DNA of 64,000 bases from Halorussus litoreus (GTDB taxonomy: Archaea > Halobacteriota > Halobacteria > Halobacteriales > Haladaptataceae), in the NCBI RefSeq assembly GCF_003382685.1, contig NZ_QLVG01000017.1, positions 1 through 64,000 on the forward strand. Reading direction: 5' to 3'. Each line of letters opens with the position of its first letter. Within the stretch, counting starts at the first letter, position 1. Under the pieces are notes generated by a model. The model did not search any database. It was not told where the DNA came from and saw only the letters and a program-made list of their open reading frames with translations. Made by a program: the position numbers and the translations under genes. Below are positions 8,821 to 17,192 of this stretch, one piece after another.

Positions 8821-9020
8821 TATTGCTTGAGCCTAGGAGTCACCGCAACCGCACCGCGACCGCACCTCGTCCTCCCCAGCCGCTTGCGTTGCTCGCTTCG
8901 TTGTCTCCGAAAATCGGTGATTTTCGGGATGACGAGAGAGCTTCGCTCTCTCGAACCACGCTACTCAGCCCTCGCGCGATTTGGCGCGGTCATAAACGAC
9001 CGCGCCAGCACGGGCCGGGG
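8811..9020 (+). repeat. Family A dispersed element, copy A2b
   Basis: It contains GAAGCTAGCTATTGCTTGAG, the CCTAGG box, ACCGCAACCGC, CTCCCCAGCC, CCCTCGCGCG and a terminal hairpin GGCGCGGTC/GACCGCGCC (8983-8991 with 8998-9006). It ends with CAGCACGGGCCG. The hairpin differs from that of A1b but stays paired. Confidence 0.75.
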
Positions 9021-9115
9021 AGTTGGACAAACCAGCACGCGCCCGGTAGAAGACCAGCAAGCGAAGCAGTGTCAACTTACTACCTCACTTCCGCCAAAAT
9101 CCTCGACTCGGAGTC

Positions 9116-9913
9116 TCACCCGTCCAGAACACCGACGCGCTCGGCGCGGTAGCCGAACACGTCCTCGTAGCCGTACGGCGACATCAGCACCGGGTAGAAC
9201 GCCTCGTCGGCCACGAGTTCGTCGCCGTCGGCCGCGGCGAACGACTCGCCCGCTGCGACCTCCTCGAAATTGTGGGCGAACACCTCGTACTCCTCGGCCA
9301 CCGACTTCGGAACCGACGGTCCGAGCCGGTAGACGACAACCGGGTCGGCGTCCTCCCCGGCGACCGGCTCGTCGTCCGCGAGCGCGCCGGTCGCGGTGAG
9401 AAAGCCTCGGATCAGGTCGACCCCGTTGTCCGCCGCGGCTGCCGACCCCTGTAGTCCGCACTCGACCTCGATCACGTGGGGGTACTCGATGAGCCGGCCC
9501 TCGCTCTGGCCGCCCGTCTCGACCAGCACCGACACCGGCAGGTACGGGCAGACCGAGCGCGCGATCTCGTCGACCGCGTCCACCAGCGCGAACGGTTCGG
9601 CGTACGACTGCGTGGAGTGCAGCGACAGCGTCGTGCAGTCCCGGAGTTCCTCGGCGAGGGCGGCCGCCAGCCGGCCCTCGTGAGTGTCGGCGTCGGGGTC
9701 GCCGGGGAACGCCCGGTTGAGGTCCTCGTCGACGTACCGGACCCCCTTCGCAAGCGCCGTCTCGTTGGCGACGACGAACTTCACCGGCCGGTCGACCGCC
9801 GGCGGGTCGTCGAGCACGCGCTCGACGGCGCGGACGCCGCAGGGCTCGTCGCCGTGGATGGCCGCGACCACGGCCACCTCGGGCGTGCCTTCGCCCAGCT
9901 GTTCGATTCGCAT
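9116..9913 (-). CDS. Succinylglutamate desuccinylase/aspartoacylase-like zinc hydrolase, paralogue 1
   Basis: The family removes acyl groups from N-acyl amino acids with a zinc-carboxypeptidase fold. The 265-residue product has the zinc motif H20-GDE-E23 (AIHGDEPCG), DLNRAFPGDPDA (about 65-76) and the third zinc ligand in LHSTQSY. ATG at 9913 gives MRIEQLGEG; two further codons with a start lie upstream but are less likely. A paralogue of almost the same architecture lies at 12372-13148, and the two bracket the DUF7344 regulator and the glutamine-synthetase-like gene. The substrate is unknown; an N-acyl or gamma-linked amino acid is plausible from context. Confidence 0.85.
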   Translation of the reverse strand: MRIEQLGEGTPEVAVVAAIHGDEPCGVRAVERVLDDPPAVDRPVKFVVANETALAKGVRYVDEDLNRAFPGDPDADTHEGRLAAALAEELRDCTTLSLHSTQSYAEPFALVDAVDEIARSVCPYLPVSVLVETGGQSEGRLIEYPHVIEVECGLQGSAAAADNGVDLIRGFLTATGALADDEPVAGEDADPVVVYRLGPSVPKSVAEEYEVFAHNFEEVAAGESFAAADGDELVADEAFYPVLMSPYGYEDVFGYRAERVGVLDG

Positions 9914-9980
9914 TCGGCAGAACACGCGGAAGGCTCGGCCTTGAGGGTTTCGACTTCACCCGTATGAATTTTCCGTCGGC

Positions 9981-10715
9981 CTACGCGTCGACGGCCTCGT
10001 AGAGTTCCTGAACCACCGACTCCAGTCGGCGTCCTTCGTCGGTCAGCGCCACGAGGTCCAGTTCCTGATCGTACCTCGCGACCCCGATTCCGGTCAGCTT
10101 CGGGACATGGGTGTGGTACAGCGACAGGTACACTTCCAACACGTCGTCGGGATCGATGCGCGAGAGCCGCCGGTTGCGCTCGGCAACCGCCACGTCGTCA
10201 GCGAGGTCGGCCAGCGACGCCTCCTCGTGGGCCAGCAGCGTCCGGAACGCATGCCGACGCCGGGCGTTCGACAGCAGTTCGAACAGCGCGTCGAGTTCGA
10301 CGGGTAGGTCGGCGGCCGCGACGTCCTCGACGGCAGCCCGGAGTTCCCCGGATTCGGCGCTCGGGGTCGAATCGACGACCTCCCGGTCGGCGTCGTAGGC
10401 CACCAGCCCGACGTCGTCGAGCTTCGGCAGATAGGTGTGATGGAGGCGCGCGAGCGTCGCCCGAGCGGGGTCCGTAGAATCGAACTCCTCGTCCTGTCGC
10501 GCCGCGAGCTCGTCCCGGCGCTCGCCGAGTTCGTCCAGTTCTTCCGCGAGGTCGGCCACGTCCAGGGCGTCGTCGGCGGTGGCGAGGCGGGCCAGCACGA
10601 CCCGACACGCGGGGCTGGCGAGCGCGTCGAACACCGCGTCGAGTCGCGACTCGCGCTCGGAGCCCCGTGACGTCGCCTCCGAGTTCGCGTCGAACGTGGA
10701 TTCCGTAGTCGTCAT
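9981..10715 (-). CDS. Two-domain DUF7344 protein, probable DNA-binding regulator
   Basis: The 244-residue product has two copies of the haloarchaeal DUF7344 winged-helix-like module. The first covers about residues 25-120 (LDAVFDALASPACRVVLARL to HHTYLPKLDDVGLVAYD). The second covers about 135-235 (LDALFELLSNARRRHAFRTLL to YHTHVPKLTGIGVARYD). The paired H-T-[YH]-[LV]-PKL motifs make the duplication plain. The ATG at 10715 is preceded by a good ribosome-binding site (GGAGGT) and, 66 nt upstream, by a TATA box at 10781-10790, so this mRNA has a leader. It is transcribed away from the GS-like gene and could regulate it; that is inference. Confidence 0.8.
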   Translation of the reverse strand: MTTTESTFDANSEATSRGSERESRLDAVFDALASPACRVVLARLATADDALDVADLAEELDELGERRDELAARQDEEFDSTDPARATLARLHHTYLPKLDDVGLVAYDADREVVDSTPSAESGELRAAVEDVAAADLPVELDALFELLSNARRRHAFRTLLAHEEASLADLADDVAVAERNRRLSRIDPDDVLEVYLSLYHTHVPKLTGIGVARYDQELDLVALTDEGRRLESVVQELYEAVDA

Positions 10716-10780
10716 GTCGTGACCTCCGTGGTGGCTCGCGCGAAGGGCGGGACCACTCGACTCTGAAATGAACGTGAGAA

Positions 10781-10790
10781 CTATATAAGT
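10781..10790 (-). promoter_or_regulatory. TATA box for the DUF7344 gene
   Basis: ACTTATATAG on the minus strand lies 66 nt before the ATG at 10715. It would give a leader of about 40 nt carrying the GGAGGT ribosome-binding site. Confidence 0.6.
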
Positions 10791-10982
10791 TGTCGATTCG
10801 ACTTGTTTACGTGTAAGCGTGCGGGAATAAACTACGGTGTCGGTCACACGTCGACCGACGACCGCTGCCGATTCGCGACTAGTCACCAATTAATACCTGC
10901 AGGCGTATTCGGGAATTAGCCTACGTTCTCGTCATTATCCGGCTGGAAAAGATTGAATACCCGGTAAGGTGTCGTAGCCGAT

Positions 10983-12332
10983 ATGACGACCACAGACGCG
11001 GTAATCGACCGATGTCGCGAGGACGACGTGGACTTCGTCCGCATCTTCTACGTCGACAGCGGCGGTATCACTCGCGGTCGGATGGTGCCGGCAGGAGACA
11101 TCGAGACCGTCCTGAACGAGGGAATCAACTTCGCGCAGGTCCAGCAGGCGTTCACGTCGCTCGACTTCCCTGTGCCGGGGACGGACATCTCGGGGCCGGT
11201 CGGCGAGGTTCGGCTCGTCCCGGACCCCGAGTCGTTCACCGTGCTCCCCTACGCCGAGCGGACCGCAGCGATGCTGGGTACGTTCGAGACCCTCGACGGC
11301 GAACCGTGGGCGTTCGGCCCGCGAGCCCAGCTCCGGGAGTTCCTCGCGGACAGCGAGTACGCGCCCGCGGCGGCGTTCGAAAGCGAGTTCTACCTCGCGG
11401 ACCGCGACGAGGAGGGCGAATTCACCCCGCTGGACGAGAGCGGCTGTTTCGCCGCCGACGGGATGCAGTCGGCCCACGGCGTCGTGACCGACATGATCGA
11501 CGCGCTCGAAGCGCAGGGGATGGAGTTCGCGGTGTACTACCCCGAGTACGGGCCGGGCCAGCACGAGCTGGTGATCAAGCACGACGACGGCATCGCGCCC
11601 GCCGACAACCACGCGCTGTACAAGCAGACCATCAAGAGCGTCGCGAGCGACCACGGCGCCGAGGCGAGCTTCCTCCCGAAGCCGTTCGCGGGCAAGCCCG
11701 GGAGCGGCTGTCACGTCCACGTCTCGCTGTGGGACGGCGACGAGAACGCCTTCTTCGACCCGGAGACCGACTCCCGGTACGGCCTCTCGGAGACGGCCCG
11801 CCAGTTCGTCGCCGGACTGCTGGAGCACGGCCGTGCGCTGGTCGCGCTGACCGCGCCGACGGTGGTGTCGTACAAGCGGCTCAAACCCCACATGTGGGCG
11901 TCGGCGTTCACCTGCTGGGGCGAGGACAACCGCGAGGCGATGGTCCGGGTGCCGTCCTCGTCAGCCGAGAACCGGTCGGCCTCCACGCGCGTGGAGTTCA
12001 AGGCCATCGACAACACGGCCAACCCCTACCTCGCGATGCTGGGAATCCTCGCGGCCGGGATGGACGGCGTCGAGCGCGAACTCGACCCGGGGGAGCCGGT
12101 CCGCCAGGACCCCGAGTCGCTGTCGGCGGCCGAGCGCAGCGAGCGGGGCATCGAGCGCTACCCCGAGACGCTGTCGGAGGCGCTCGACGCCCTCGAAGCC
12201 GACGAGGTGCTCTGCGACGCACTCGGCGAGCCGCTGTTCGAGTCGTTCGTCGCGATCAAGCGCGCCCAGTGGGAGGACTTCAACGGCTCGGTGACCGATT
12301 GGGAACTGGAGAACCTGCGCGGCCCGTTCTGA
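10983..12332 (+). CDS. Glutamine synthetase-like ligase (GSI-type, likely gamma-glutamyl-amine ligase)
   Basis: The 449-residue protein has the GSI active-site blocks: ESEFYL (metal-binding glutamates, about 133-138), EYGPGQHELV, GSGCHVHVSLW (metal His), and NRSASTRVEF with ANPYLAML. The beta-grasp N-terminus opens with DFVRIFYVDSGGITRGRMVP instead of a true GlnA start. It resembles the PuuA/FluG/GlnA3-type ligases that gamma-glutamylate amines. No adenylylation tyrosine loop is evident. It lies between two aspartoacylase-like genes, with a FluG-type amidohydrolase, an M20 peptidase, a Pot-type importer and an aminotransferase nearby. That context favours a catabolic or detoxifying ligase over the housekeeping enzyme. 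The true acceptor is unknown. Confidence 0.88.
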   Translation: MTTTDAVIDRCREDDVDFVRIFYVDSGGITRGRMVPAGDIETVLNEGINFAQVQQAFTSLDFPVPGTDISGPVGEVRLVPDPESFTVLPYAERTAAMLGTFETLDGEPWAFGPRAQLREFLADSEYAPAAAFESEFYLADRDEEGEFTPLDESGCFAADGMQSAHGVVTDMIDALEAQGMEFAVYYPEYGPGQHELVIKHDDGIAPADNHALYKQTIKSVASDHGAEASFLPKPFAGKPGSGCHVHVSLWDGDENAFFDPETDSRYGLSETARQFVAGLLEHGRALVALTAPTVVSYKRLKPHMWASAFTCWGEDNREAMVRVPSSSAENRSASTRVEFKAIDNTANPYLAMLGILAAGMDGVERELDPGEPVRQDPESLSAAERSERGIERYPETLSEALDALEADEVLCDALGEPLFESFVAIKRAQWEDFNGSVTDWELENLRGPF

Positions 12333-12371
12333 GCTCGCCAGAAGTCGACCCCTCTCTCCGTTATCGATGTC

Positions 12372-13148
12372 TCAAAGTTCGCCGACCAGCCGAGCTCGGT
12401 AGCCCAGAATCGTGTCGTGGCCGTCGGCCGACGCGAGGACGGGCCAGAACGGTTCGTCGGCGACGAGGTCCTCGCCGTCGCGCCGGGCGTACGTCTCGCC
12501 CCCTTCGACCTTCGAGAAGTTTCGCGCGAGGAACTGGTACTCGCCGTCGGGCCGTTTCTCCTCGATCTCGGTGACCTCGTAGTAGTCGGTGGGCGTCGGC
12601 CGTGCGTCGCCGGGAATCGCGCCCACGGCAGCGAGGAACGACCGGACGCAGCGCTCGGCCTGTTCGACGGCTTGCTCGGTCCCCTGCGGGCCGACCTCCA
12701 CGTCGATGAATTCGGGTTGGTCGACACACCGGCCCTGCGAAAGCCCGGTCGTGTCGACGACCCGTTCGACCGCCGTGCGCCGGAACGCCTCGCGCTTGCG
12801 GTCGGTCGGGTTCGCCAGCACGCCGAACGGTTCGTCGAACGATCGCGTCGAGTGGACGCCCAGCGCGAAACAGCCCTCGACCTCCCGGACGAGTCGGGCC
12901 GCCAGTCGCCGCTCGTGCTCCTCCGCGTCGGGGTCGCCGGGAAGCACGCGGTTGAGGTCCACGTCCACGAAGCGGACCCCGCGCTCCAGAGCTTCCTCGT
13001 TGGCGACGACGAACTTCGTCGGCCGCTCGAACTCGACGTCCGACGCGAGCAGTCGCTCGATTGCGCGAGCGCCGCAGGGTTCGTCGCCGTGGACCGCGCC
13101 GACTACCGCCACCTCGGGATCGCCGGTTCCGCGCGTCCTGATCTTCAT
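12372..13148 (-). CDS. Succinylglutamate desuccinylase/aspartoacylase-like zinc hydrolase, paralogue 2
   Basis: The 258-residue product has VHGDEPCG with H20 and E23, the DLNRVLPGDPDA segment, LGVHSTRSF for the third zinc ligand, and a C-terminal beta domain ending in the LGYRARLVGEL block. It aligns along its length with the protein at 9116-9913, so the two come from a duplication. It converges on the GS-like gene, with 39 nt between them. It shares the 86-nt gap after its 5' end with the divergent amidohydrolase gene, suggesting a shared control region. The ATG at 13148 begins MKIRTRGTG. Confidence 0.85.
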   Translation of the reverse strand: MKIRTRGTGDPEVAVVGAVHGDEPCGARAIERLLASDVEFERPTKFVVANEEALERGVRFVDVDLNRVLPGDPDAEEHERRLAARLVREVEGCFALGVHSTRSFDEPFGVLANPTDRKREAFRRTAVERVVDTTGLSQGRCVDQPEFIDVEVGPQGTEQAVEQAERCVRSFLAAVGAIPGDARPTPTDYYEVTEIEEKRPDGEYQFLARNFSKVEGGETYARRDGEDLVADEPFWPVLASADGHDTILGYRARLVGEL

Positions 13149-13234
13149 ACTGTCACCGGGATCCCCGGGTTCATAAACGGTCGTGTCACTGGATAGGATA
13201 AACAGTAAAGGAACGTCGAAATCGATTGGTCGGT

Positions 13235-14347
13235 ATGACCATACGCGAGATGGTGGCGGAGATCGAGCTCGTGGACAACCACGCCCACCCGGTGATGGAG
13301 CTCCCCCGAGAGAAGATAACCGAGGAGTTCCCGACGTTCTTCACGGAGGGCGACCTCCCGGCAGAGGACGCCCGCCACACGGTCCACTACCGGCGGGCGC
13401 TCCGGCTATTGGACGACCGCCTCGACGGCGAGACCGAAGCCGAACTCCTCGCTTCTCGCGCCGACGTGGACCTGGAAGACTACTCGCAGGACCTCATCGG
13501 CGAGACCGGCACCGGTGTCATCCTCGCCGACGACGGGTTCCCCGAGACCACGCCCGAGGAGTTCGAGGCGTACACCGACGCGAGGGTCGAACCGCTGCTC
13601 CGGCTCGAACCCGTCGTCGAGGAGCTCGTCCCCGACCACGAGGACCTCGACTCGCTCGTCGACGCGTTCGAGGAGCGCGTCGAGACGGCGCTCGACGGCG
13701 GCTACGTCGGCCTGAAGTCAATCGCCGCGTACCGGAGCGGCCTCGACGTGGCCCCGCCGGACGAGGCGGCCGCGACCGCTCGCTCGGCGTACGACGACGT
13801 TCGGGCGGCGTTCGACGGCCGACTCGCCGACGCGAGCGTCATCGAGCACTGCCTCCACAGAGCCACCGACGTGGCCGCCGACTACGACGTTCCGGTGCAG
13901 CTCCACACCGGGTTCGGCGACCGCGACGCCCACCCGCGGTACGTCGACCCGACGTATCTCGCCGACTACCTCGACGCCCACCTCGACACCGCCGTGGTCC
14001 TGCTCCACGCCGGCTACCCGTACGTCCGCGCGGCGGGGTACGTCACCTCGACGTTCCCGAACGCCTACCTCGACCTCTCGCTGGCGAACCCGTTCGTCCA
14101 GCACGGCGTCGAGCCGATGTTCCGGCAGGCGATGGAGGCGGTCCCCGTGACCAAGCTGCTGTACGGCAGCGACGCGTTCACGATCCCCGAGCTGTACGTG
14201 TTGGCGGCCGAGCGGGCCCGCGAGGACCTCGCAAGTGTCCTCGAAGAACTCGTCGACGACGGCTACTACACCACCGACTACGCCAAGGACGTGGCGCGGA
14301 TGATCCTCCGGGAGAACGCGATGGAGCTGTACGACCTCGCCGAGTGA
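13235..14347 (+). CDS. Amidohydrolase of the FluG N-terminal / nodulin type
   Basis: This TIM-barrel metal-dependent hydrolase has 370 residues. The metal ligands are the N-terminal HxH (H16 and H18 in VDNHAHPVME), His in VQLHTGFGD, His in LLHAGYP and the Asp of YGSDAF. The Lys in VGLKSIAAYRSG lies at the usual bridging-lysine position. In fungi and plants this domain is fused to a GSI-like domain in FluG and NodGS proteins. Here the two parts are separate genes 0.9 kb apart. The ATG at 13235 follows a TATA-like GGATAAAC. It converges on the M20 peptidase gene. Confidence 0.85.
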   Translation: MTIREMVAEIELVDNHAHPVMELPREKITEEFPTFFTEGDLPAEDARHTVHYRRALRLLDDRLDGETEAELLASRADVDLEDYSQDLIGETGTGVILADDGFPETTPEEFEAYTDARVEPLLRLEPVVEELVPDHEDLDSLVDAFEERVETALDGGYVGLKSIAAYRSGLDVAPPDEAAATARSAYDDVRAAFDGRLADASVIEHCLHRATDVAADYDVPVQLHTGFGDRDAHPRYVDPTYLADYLDAHLDTAVVLLHAGYPYVRAAGYVTSTFPNAYLDLSLANPFVQHGVEPMFRQAMEAVPVTKLLYGSDAFTIPELYVLAAERAREDLASVLEELVDDGYYTTDYAKDVARMILRENAMELYDLAE

Positions 14348-14395
14348 GGTCGCCGCCGCGCGAGCGCGACACCGATTTTGGGCTCGCCGTCCGAC

Positions 14396-15961
14396 TCAGT
14401 CGTCTCCGGACTCCTCGGTCGCTTCGCCCGGCCCGACGCCGACCTGCCGGACCGCGAGTTCGAGCATCGCCTTCGCCCCCTCGACGATCTGGTCGCGCTC
14501 CACGTATTCGAGGGCCTCGTGGGAGAGCCCGCCGGCCGGGCCGTACTCCACGAGCGTCGGCATGCGCGTGCCGTGGTAGAGGAACGCGGCGTCGGTGACG
14601 CCGGGCGCGATCTCGACGCCGGGCTCGTAGCCGAACGTCGAGCGGGTGACCGCCCGCGCGGTCTCGACGAGGGGGTGTTCCCGCGCTTCGTCCAGCCCGT
14701 CCCCGAGCGCCGCGGGCGGGAAGTAGTTCCGCTCGGGCACCCGCGCCTCGAACTCCACCTCCGGAGCCGCGTCGGCGGCCATTGCTTCGACGCGCTCGCA
14801 GACGCGGTCGGTTATCTCCGCAGCACCATCGGGGAACTCCTGCCAGCGCGGGACTCGGAGGTCAAAGGTGGCCTCCGCCCAGTCGGGGATCGAATTGAGG
14901 CCGCTGCGCTCGACCGTCCGGGTCTCCGGGTCGACCGACTCCACCCCGCCGCCGACGACCGTCGTCCCCGGCGCGGTTGTCAGATCGCCGAGGTAGTCGT
15001 CGGTGACGAACAGCTCCCCGAGTTCCTCGGCCGCACCGCCGTCCCCGGCGGCCGCGAGCGCCTCCGAGAGACCCGTCACCGCGTTCCGGCCCAGCTCCGG
15101 CGTCGACGCGTGGGCAGACTCGCCGGTCGCCTCGAGTTCGACCCAGAGCAGCCCCCGGTGGCCGACGACCGGCACGAACCCGTAGGAGCCTTCGAGGACG
15201 ACGCCGGCGAACCCGTCGGGGTCGTACCGGTCGCCGAACCAGTCGTCGCCGCCGTTCCAGCCGACCATGCGCTTCACGCCGGTCTGGTACACCTCCTCGT
15301 CGACGAGGTGACCGTGGACGAGGTGACCGCGGAGGTCGATACTCCGACCGGCCAGCGCGGCGTCGAGCGCCAGCAGCGAGCCGACCAGACACGCGCTCGA
15401 CGCCTTGTTGTCGAACACGCCGCGCCCGACCAGCGCCTCTGTCTCGTCGAACGCCCGCTTGTTCCACACCCGAGCCATCTTGTCGCGTATCTCGCGCTCG
15501 TGGACCTTCCCGCCGACGTCGAGTTCGACGGTGGTTCCGTCGAGGTGCCGAACCCGCCCTTCGGTCACCGAGAACGGGTTGCCGCCCGGCCAGTCGGCGT
15601 GCTCGCCCGCCGGGACGACGTCCGTGTGGCTCGCACAGACGAGGCCTCCCTCGGCATCACCCAGCCCGTCCCTGTGATCGTCCCGGCTCGGTCCGAGGGT
15701 CGCGTACACGTTCTCGCGTGGCGCGTCGACGTAGTCGTCTGCTATCGGCTGCACGTCCACCTCGATGGCGTCGCCGCGCTCGTCGAGGAACTCCCAGAGG
15801 TAGCCCGTCGGCGAGTCCGGGTCGGTGTGAACGCCCTCCTCGCCGGAGAGCGCCGAGCGGGCGACCAGCTCGTCGAGGAGGTCGAACAGTTCGTCGGCGT
15901 GCGCGTCGATCCAGTCGGAGCCGTCGGCGACGACGGCGCGTTCTCGTTCGGTGAGCGTCAT
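14396..15961 (-). CDS. M20 family metallopeptidase/deacylase (ArgE/DapE type)
   Basis: The family hydrolyses N-acyl amino acids or dipeptides with two zinc ions. Visible ligands are H-x-D in CASHTDVVPAG, the bridging Asp in GRGVFDNKASSA, and the last His in GGLSHEALEYVERD near the C-terminus. The 521-residue length is about 100 above a typical member. An insertion between the first two motifs (GNPFSVTEGR to RDKMARVWNKRAF) accounts for much of it. It lies downstream of the C39-like gene on the same strand, 76 nt away, and likely belongs to the same transcription unit. It may release amino acids from a conjugate made by the GS-like ligase. Confidence 0.85.
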   Translation of the reverse strand: MTLTERERAVVADGSDWIDAHADELFDLLDELVARSALSGEEGVHTDPDSPTGYLWEFLDERGDAIEVDVQPIADDYVDAPRENVYATLGPSRDDHRDGLGDAEGGLVCASHTDVVPAGEHADWPGGNPFSVTEGRVRHLDGTTVELDVGGKVHEREIRDKMARVWNKRAFDETEALVGRGVFDNKASSACLVGSLLALDAALAGRSIDLRGHLVHGHLVDEEVYQTGVKRMVGWNGGDDWFGDRYDPDGFAGVVLEGSYGFVPVVGHRGLLWVELEATGESAHASTPELGRNAVTGLSEALAAAGDGGAAEELGELFVTDDYLGDLTTAPGTTVVGGGVESVDPETRTVERSGLNSIPDWAEATFDLRVPRWQEFPDGAAEITDRVCERVEAMAADAAPEVEFEARVPERNYFPPAALGDGLDEAREHPLVETARAVTRSTFGYEPGVEIAPGVTDAAFLYHGTRMPTLVEYGPAGGLSHEALEYVERDQIVEGAKAMLELAVRQVGVGPGEATEESGDD

Positions 15962-16037
15962 TCGTCGGAGAGGGTCAGTCGTCGGTGAGCATCGTTCGTC
16001 GCGGAGCCTCGCATCTCGGCGAACGGAGCGGTCTCGG

Positions 16038-17009
16038 TCAGTCCTCGAACGGCGTCGACTGGGGCAGGTACGGGCTGCCGTTGTCCCACGTCCCCGTCTG
16101 GAGGTCGGCCGCGGACAGCAGTTGTTCGACCGCGTCGCGGTCGCTCGTCGGGACCACGAGCAGGACGCCGCCGTCCCTGTCGTCGTCGGCCCGGACGAGG
16201 CCCCGCCGGATGAACGACTCGGGCTGGAGGTGGTAGCCCCCCCAGCCGAACGTCTTGTACGAGTCGCGGACGAGCAGGTACCGGACGTCGCTGTCGCGTC
16301 TCGACGCGCGGGCGGCGACCGTGGTGAAGTGGCCGACGTCCCAGTCGAGCGTCCGGAAGTAGTCGGGGGCGTCCCACCTCGCGAGCAGCGCGGGAAGCCC
16401 GTACTTGTGGCCCAACAGGCTCGCGGGGGCCAGCGTGTGGGTCAGGTTGTAGTTGCAGATCAACTGAGCGTCGAACTCGCCGTCGAGCGCGACCGACAGC
16501 ACCGTGTCGAAGCCAGCGTCTGTCAACTGGACCTCGCCGTCGACCGTCGACGGAATCGGGATCGCGCTCAGTTCGCCGTCGGAGATTGCCTCGCACGCGC
16601 GGACGAGGCCCTCGGTGCTGGTGCCGCCGACCTCGGACTCGGCCAGATCGTAGTCGTAGTGGTCGTGCGGGAACCAGTCGGCCGCCCGCTCGGGCGAGAC
16701 CTCGCCGTCGGCGACCGCCTCGCGGACCGCGGCGAGCCACTCGGCGTTGTGCGATTCGAGCGCTGTCCCGGCGACCGCGGCGACGCTGTCGACGGTCACG
16801 TCCACGCCGTCGCGTTCGGTGAAGCCGTACGCCCGCAGCAGGTACGCCAGCGCGTACGCGCCGCAGACCATGTCCTTCTGGTCGGTCAGCCGCCGGTACT
16901 GTCGGTGGACCGCCGGGAACCCCGGGGCGACGTCGAGCGAGAACTGTTCGGCCGGGAAGAACGGGTACGGCGGGTCGCCCCCATCGTCTCCGCCGACGAG
17001 GTCGGTCAC
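16038..17009 (-). CDS. Papain/C39-like cysteine hydrolase family protein (unassigned)
   Basis: I do not recognise a named family with certainty. The 323-residue protein has a Cys at 49 followed by GAYALAYLLRAYG, a His at 227 in WDVGHFTTVAAR, and an Asp at 249 in VRDSYKTFGWGGYH. This Cys-His-Asp order and spacing is that of papain-like or C39-like peptidases. There is no signal peptide or membrane helix, so it should be cytoplasmic. It lies between potD and the M20 peptidase on the same strand. A role in cleaving or transferring an amide in the same pathway is inference from the neighbourhood. Confidence 0.6.
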   Translation of the reverse strand: MTDLVGGDDGGDPPYPFFPAEQFSLDVAPGFPAVHRQYRRLTDQKDMVCGAYALAYLLRAYGFTERDGVDVTVDSVAAVAGTALESHNAEWLAAVREAVADGEVSPERAADWFPHDHYDYDLAESEVGGTSTEGLVRACEAISDGELSAIPIPSTVDGEVQLTDAGFDTVLSVALDGEFDAQLICNYNLTHTLAPASLLGHKYGLPALLARWDAPDYFRTLDWDVGHFTTVAARASRRDSDVRYLLVRDSYKTFGWGGYHLQPESFIRRGLVRADDDRDGGVLLVVPTSDRDAVEQLLSAADLQTGTWDNGSPYLPQSTPFED

Positions 17010-17048
17010 GATTCGACCCCCGTCCCGTTTTTGCGGCGGTCGGCAGAC

Positions 17049-17086
17049 GGCTGGCGGTCGCGCCGCGCGCGGCGCGGCCGCCAGCC
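17049..17086. terminator. Strong GC hairpin downstream of potD
   Basis: The arms GGCTGGCGG (17049-17057) and CCGCCAGCC (17078-17086) enclose a second palindrome of alternating GC. It lies between the potD stop (17193) and the start of the C39-like gene (17009). An attenuating or terminating role is inferred from position. Confidence 0.45.
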
Positions 17087-17192
17087 CTCGCGACGACGTG
17101 GCGACTGTCGGGCAGCGTCGAGGGAATCGCTGGTATTCGGTAGCATGTCAAAGTGGTTCGGTCGAACGTCGAAAAGTGGTCGGGTTACGGCG

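Larger units (their letters stand above)
8455..9115. other. Convergent intergenic gap psmA / aspartoacylase-like with a head-to-head family A pair
   Basis: No coding sequence is supported. The gap holds a minus-strand family A copy (about 8574-8780) and a plus-strand copy (8811-9020), with their heads joined by a perfect 13-bp inverted repeat. Confidence 0.7.
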
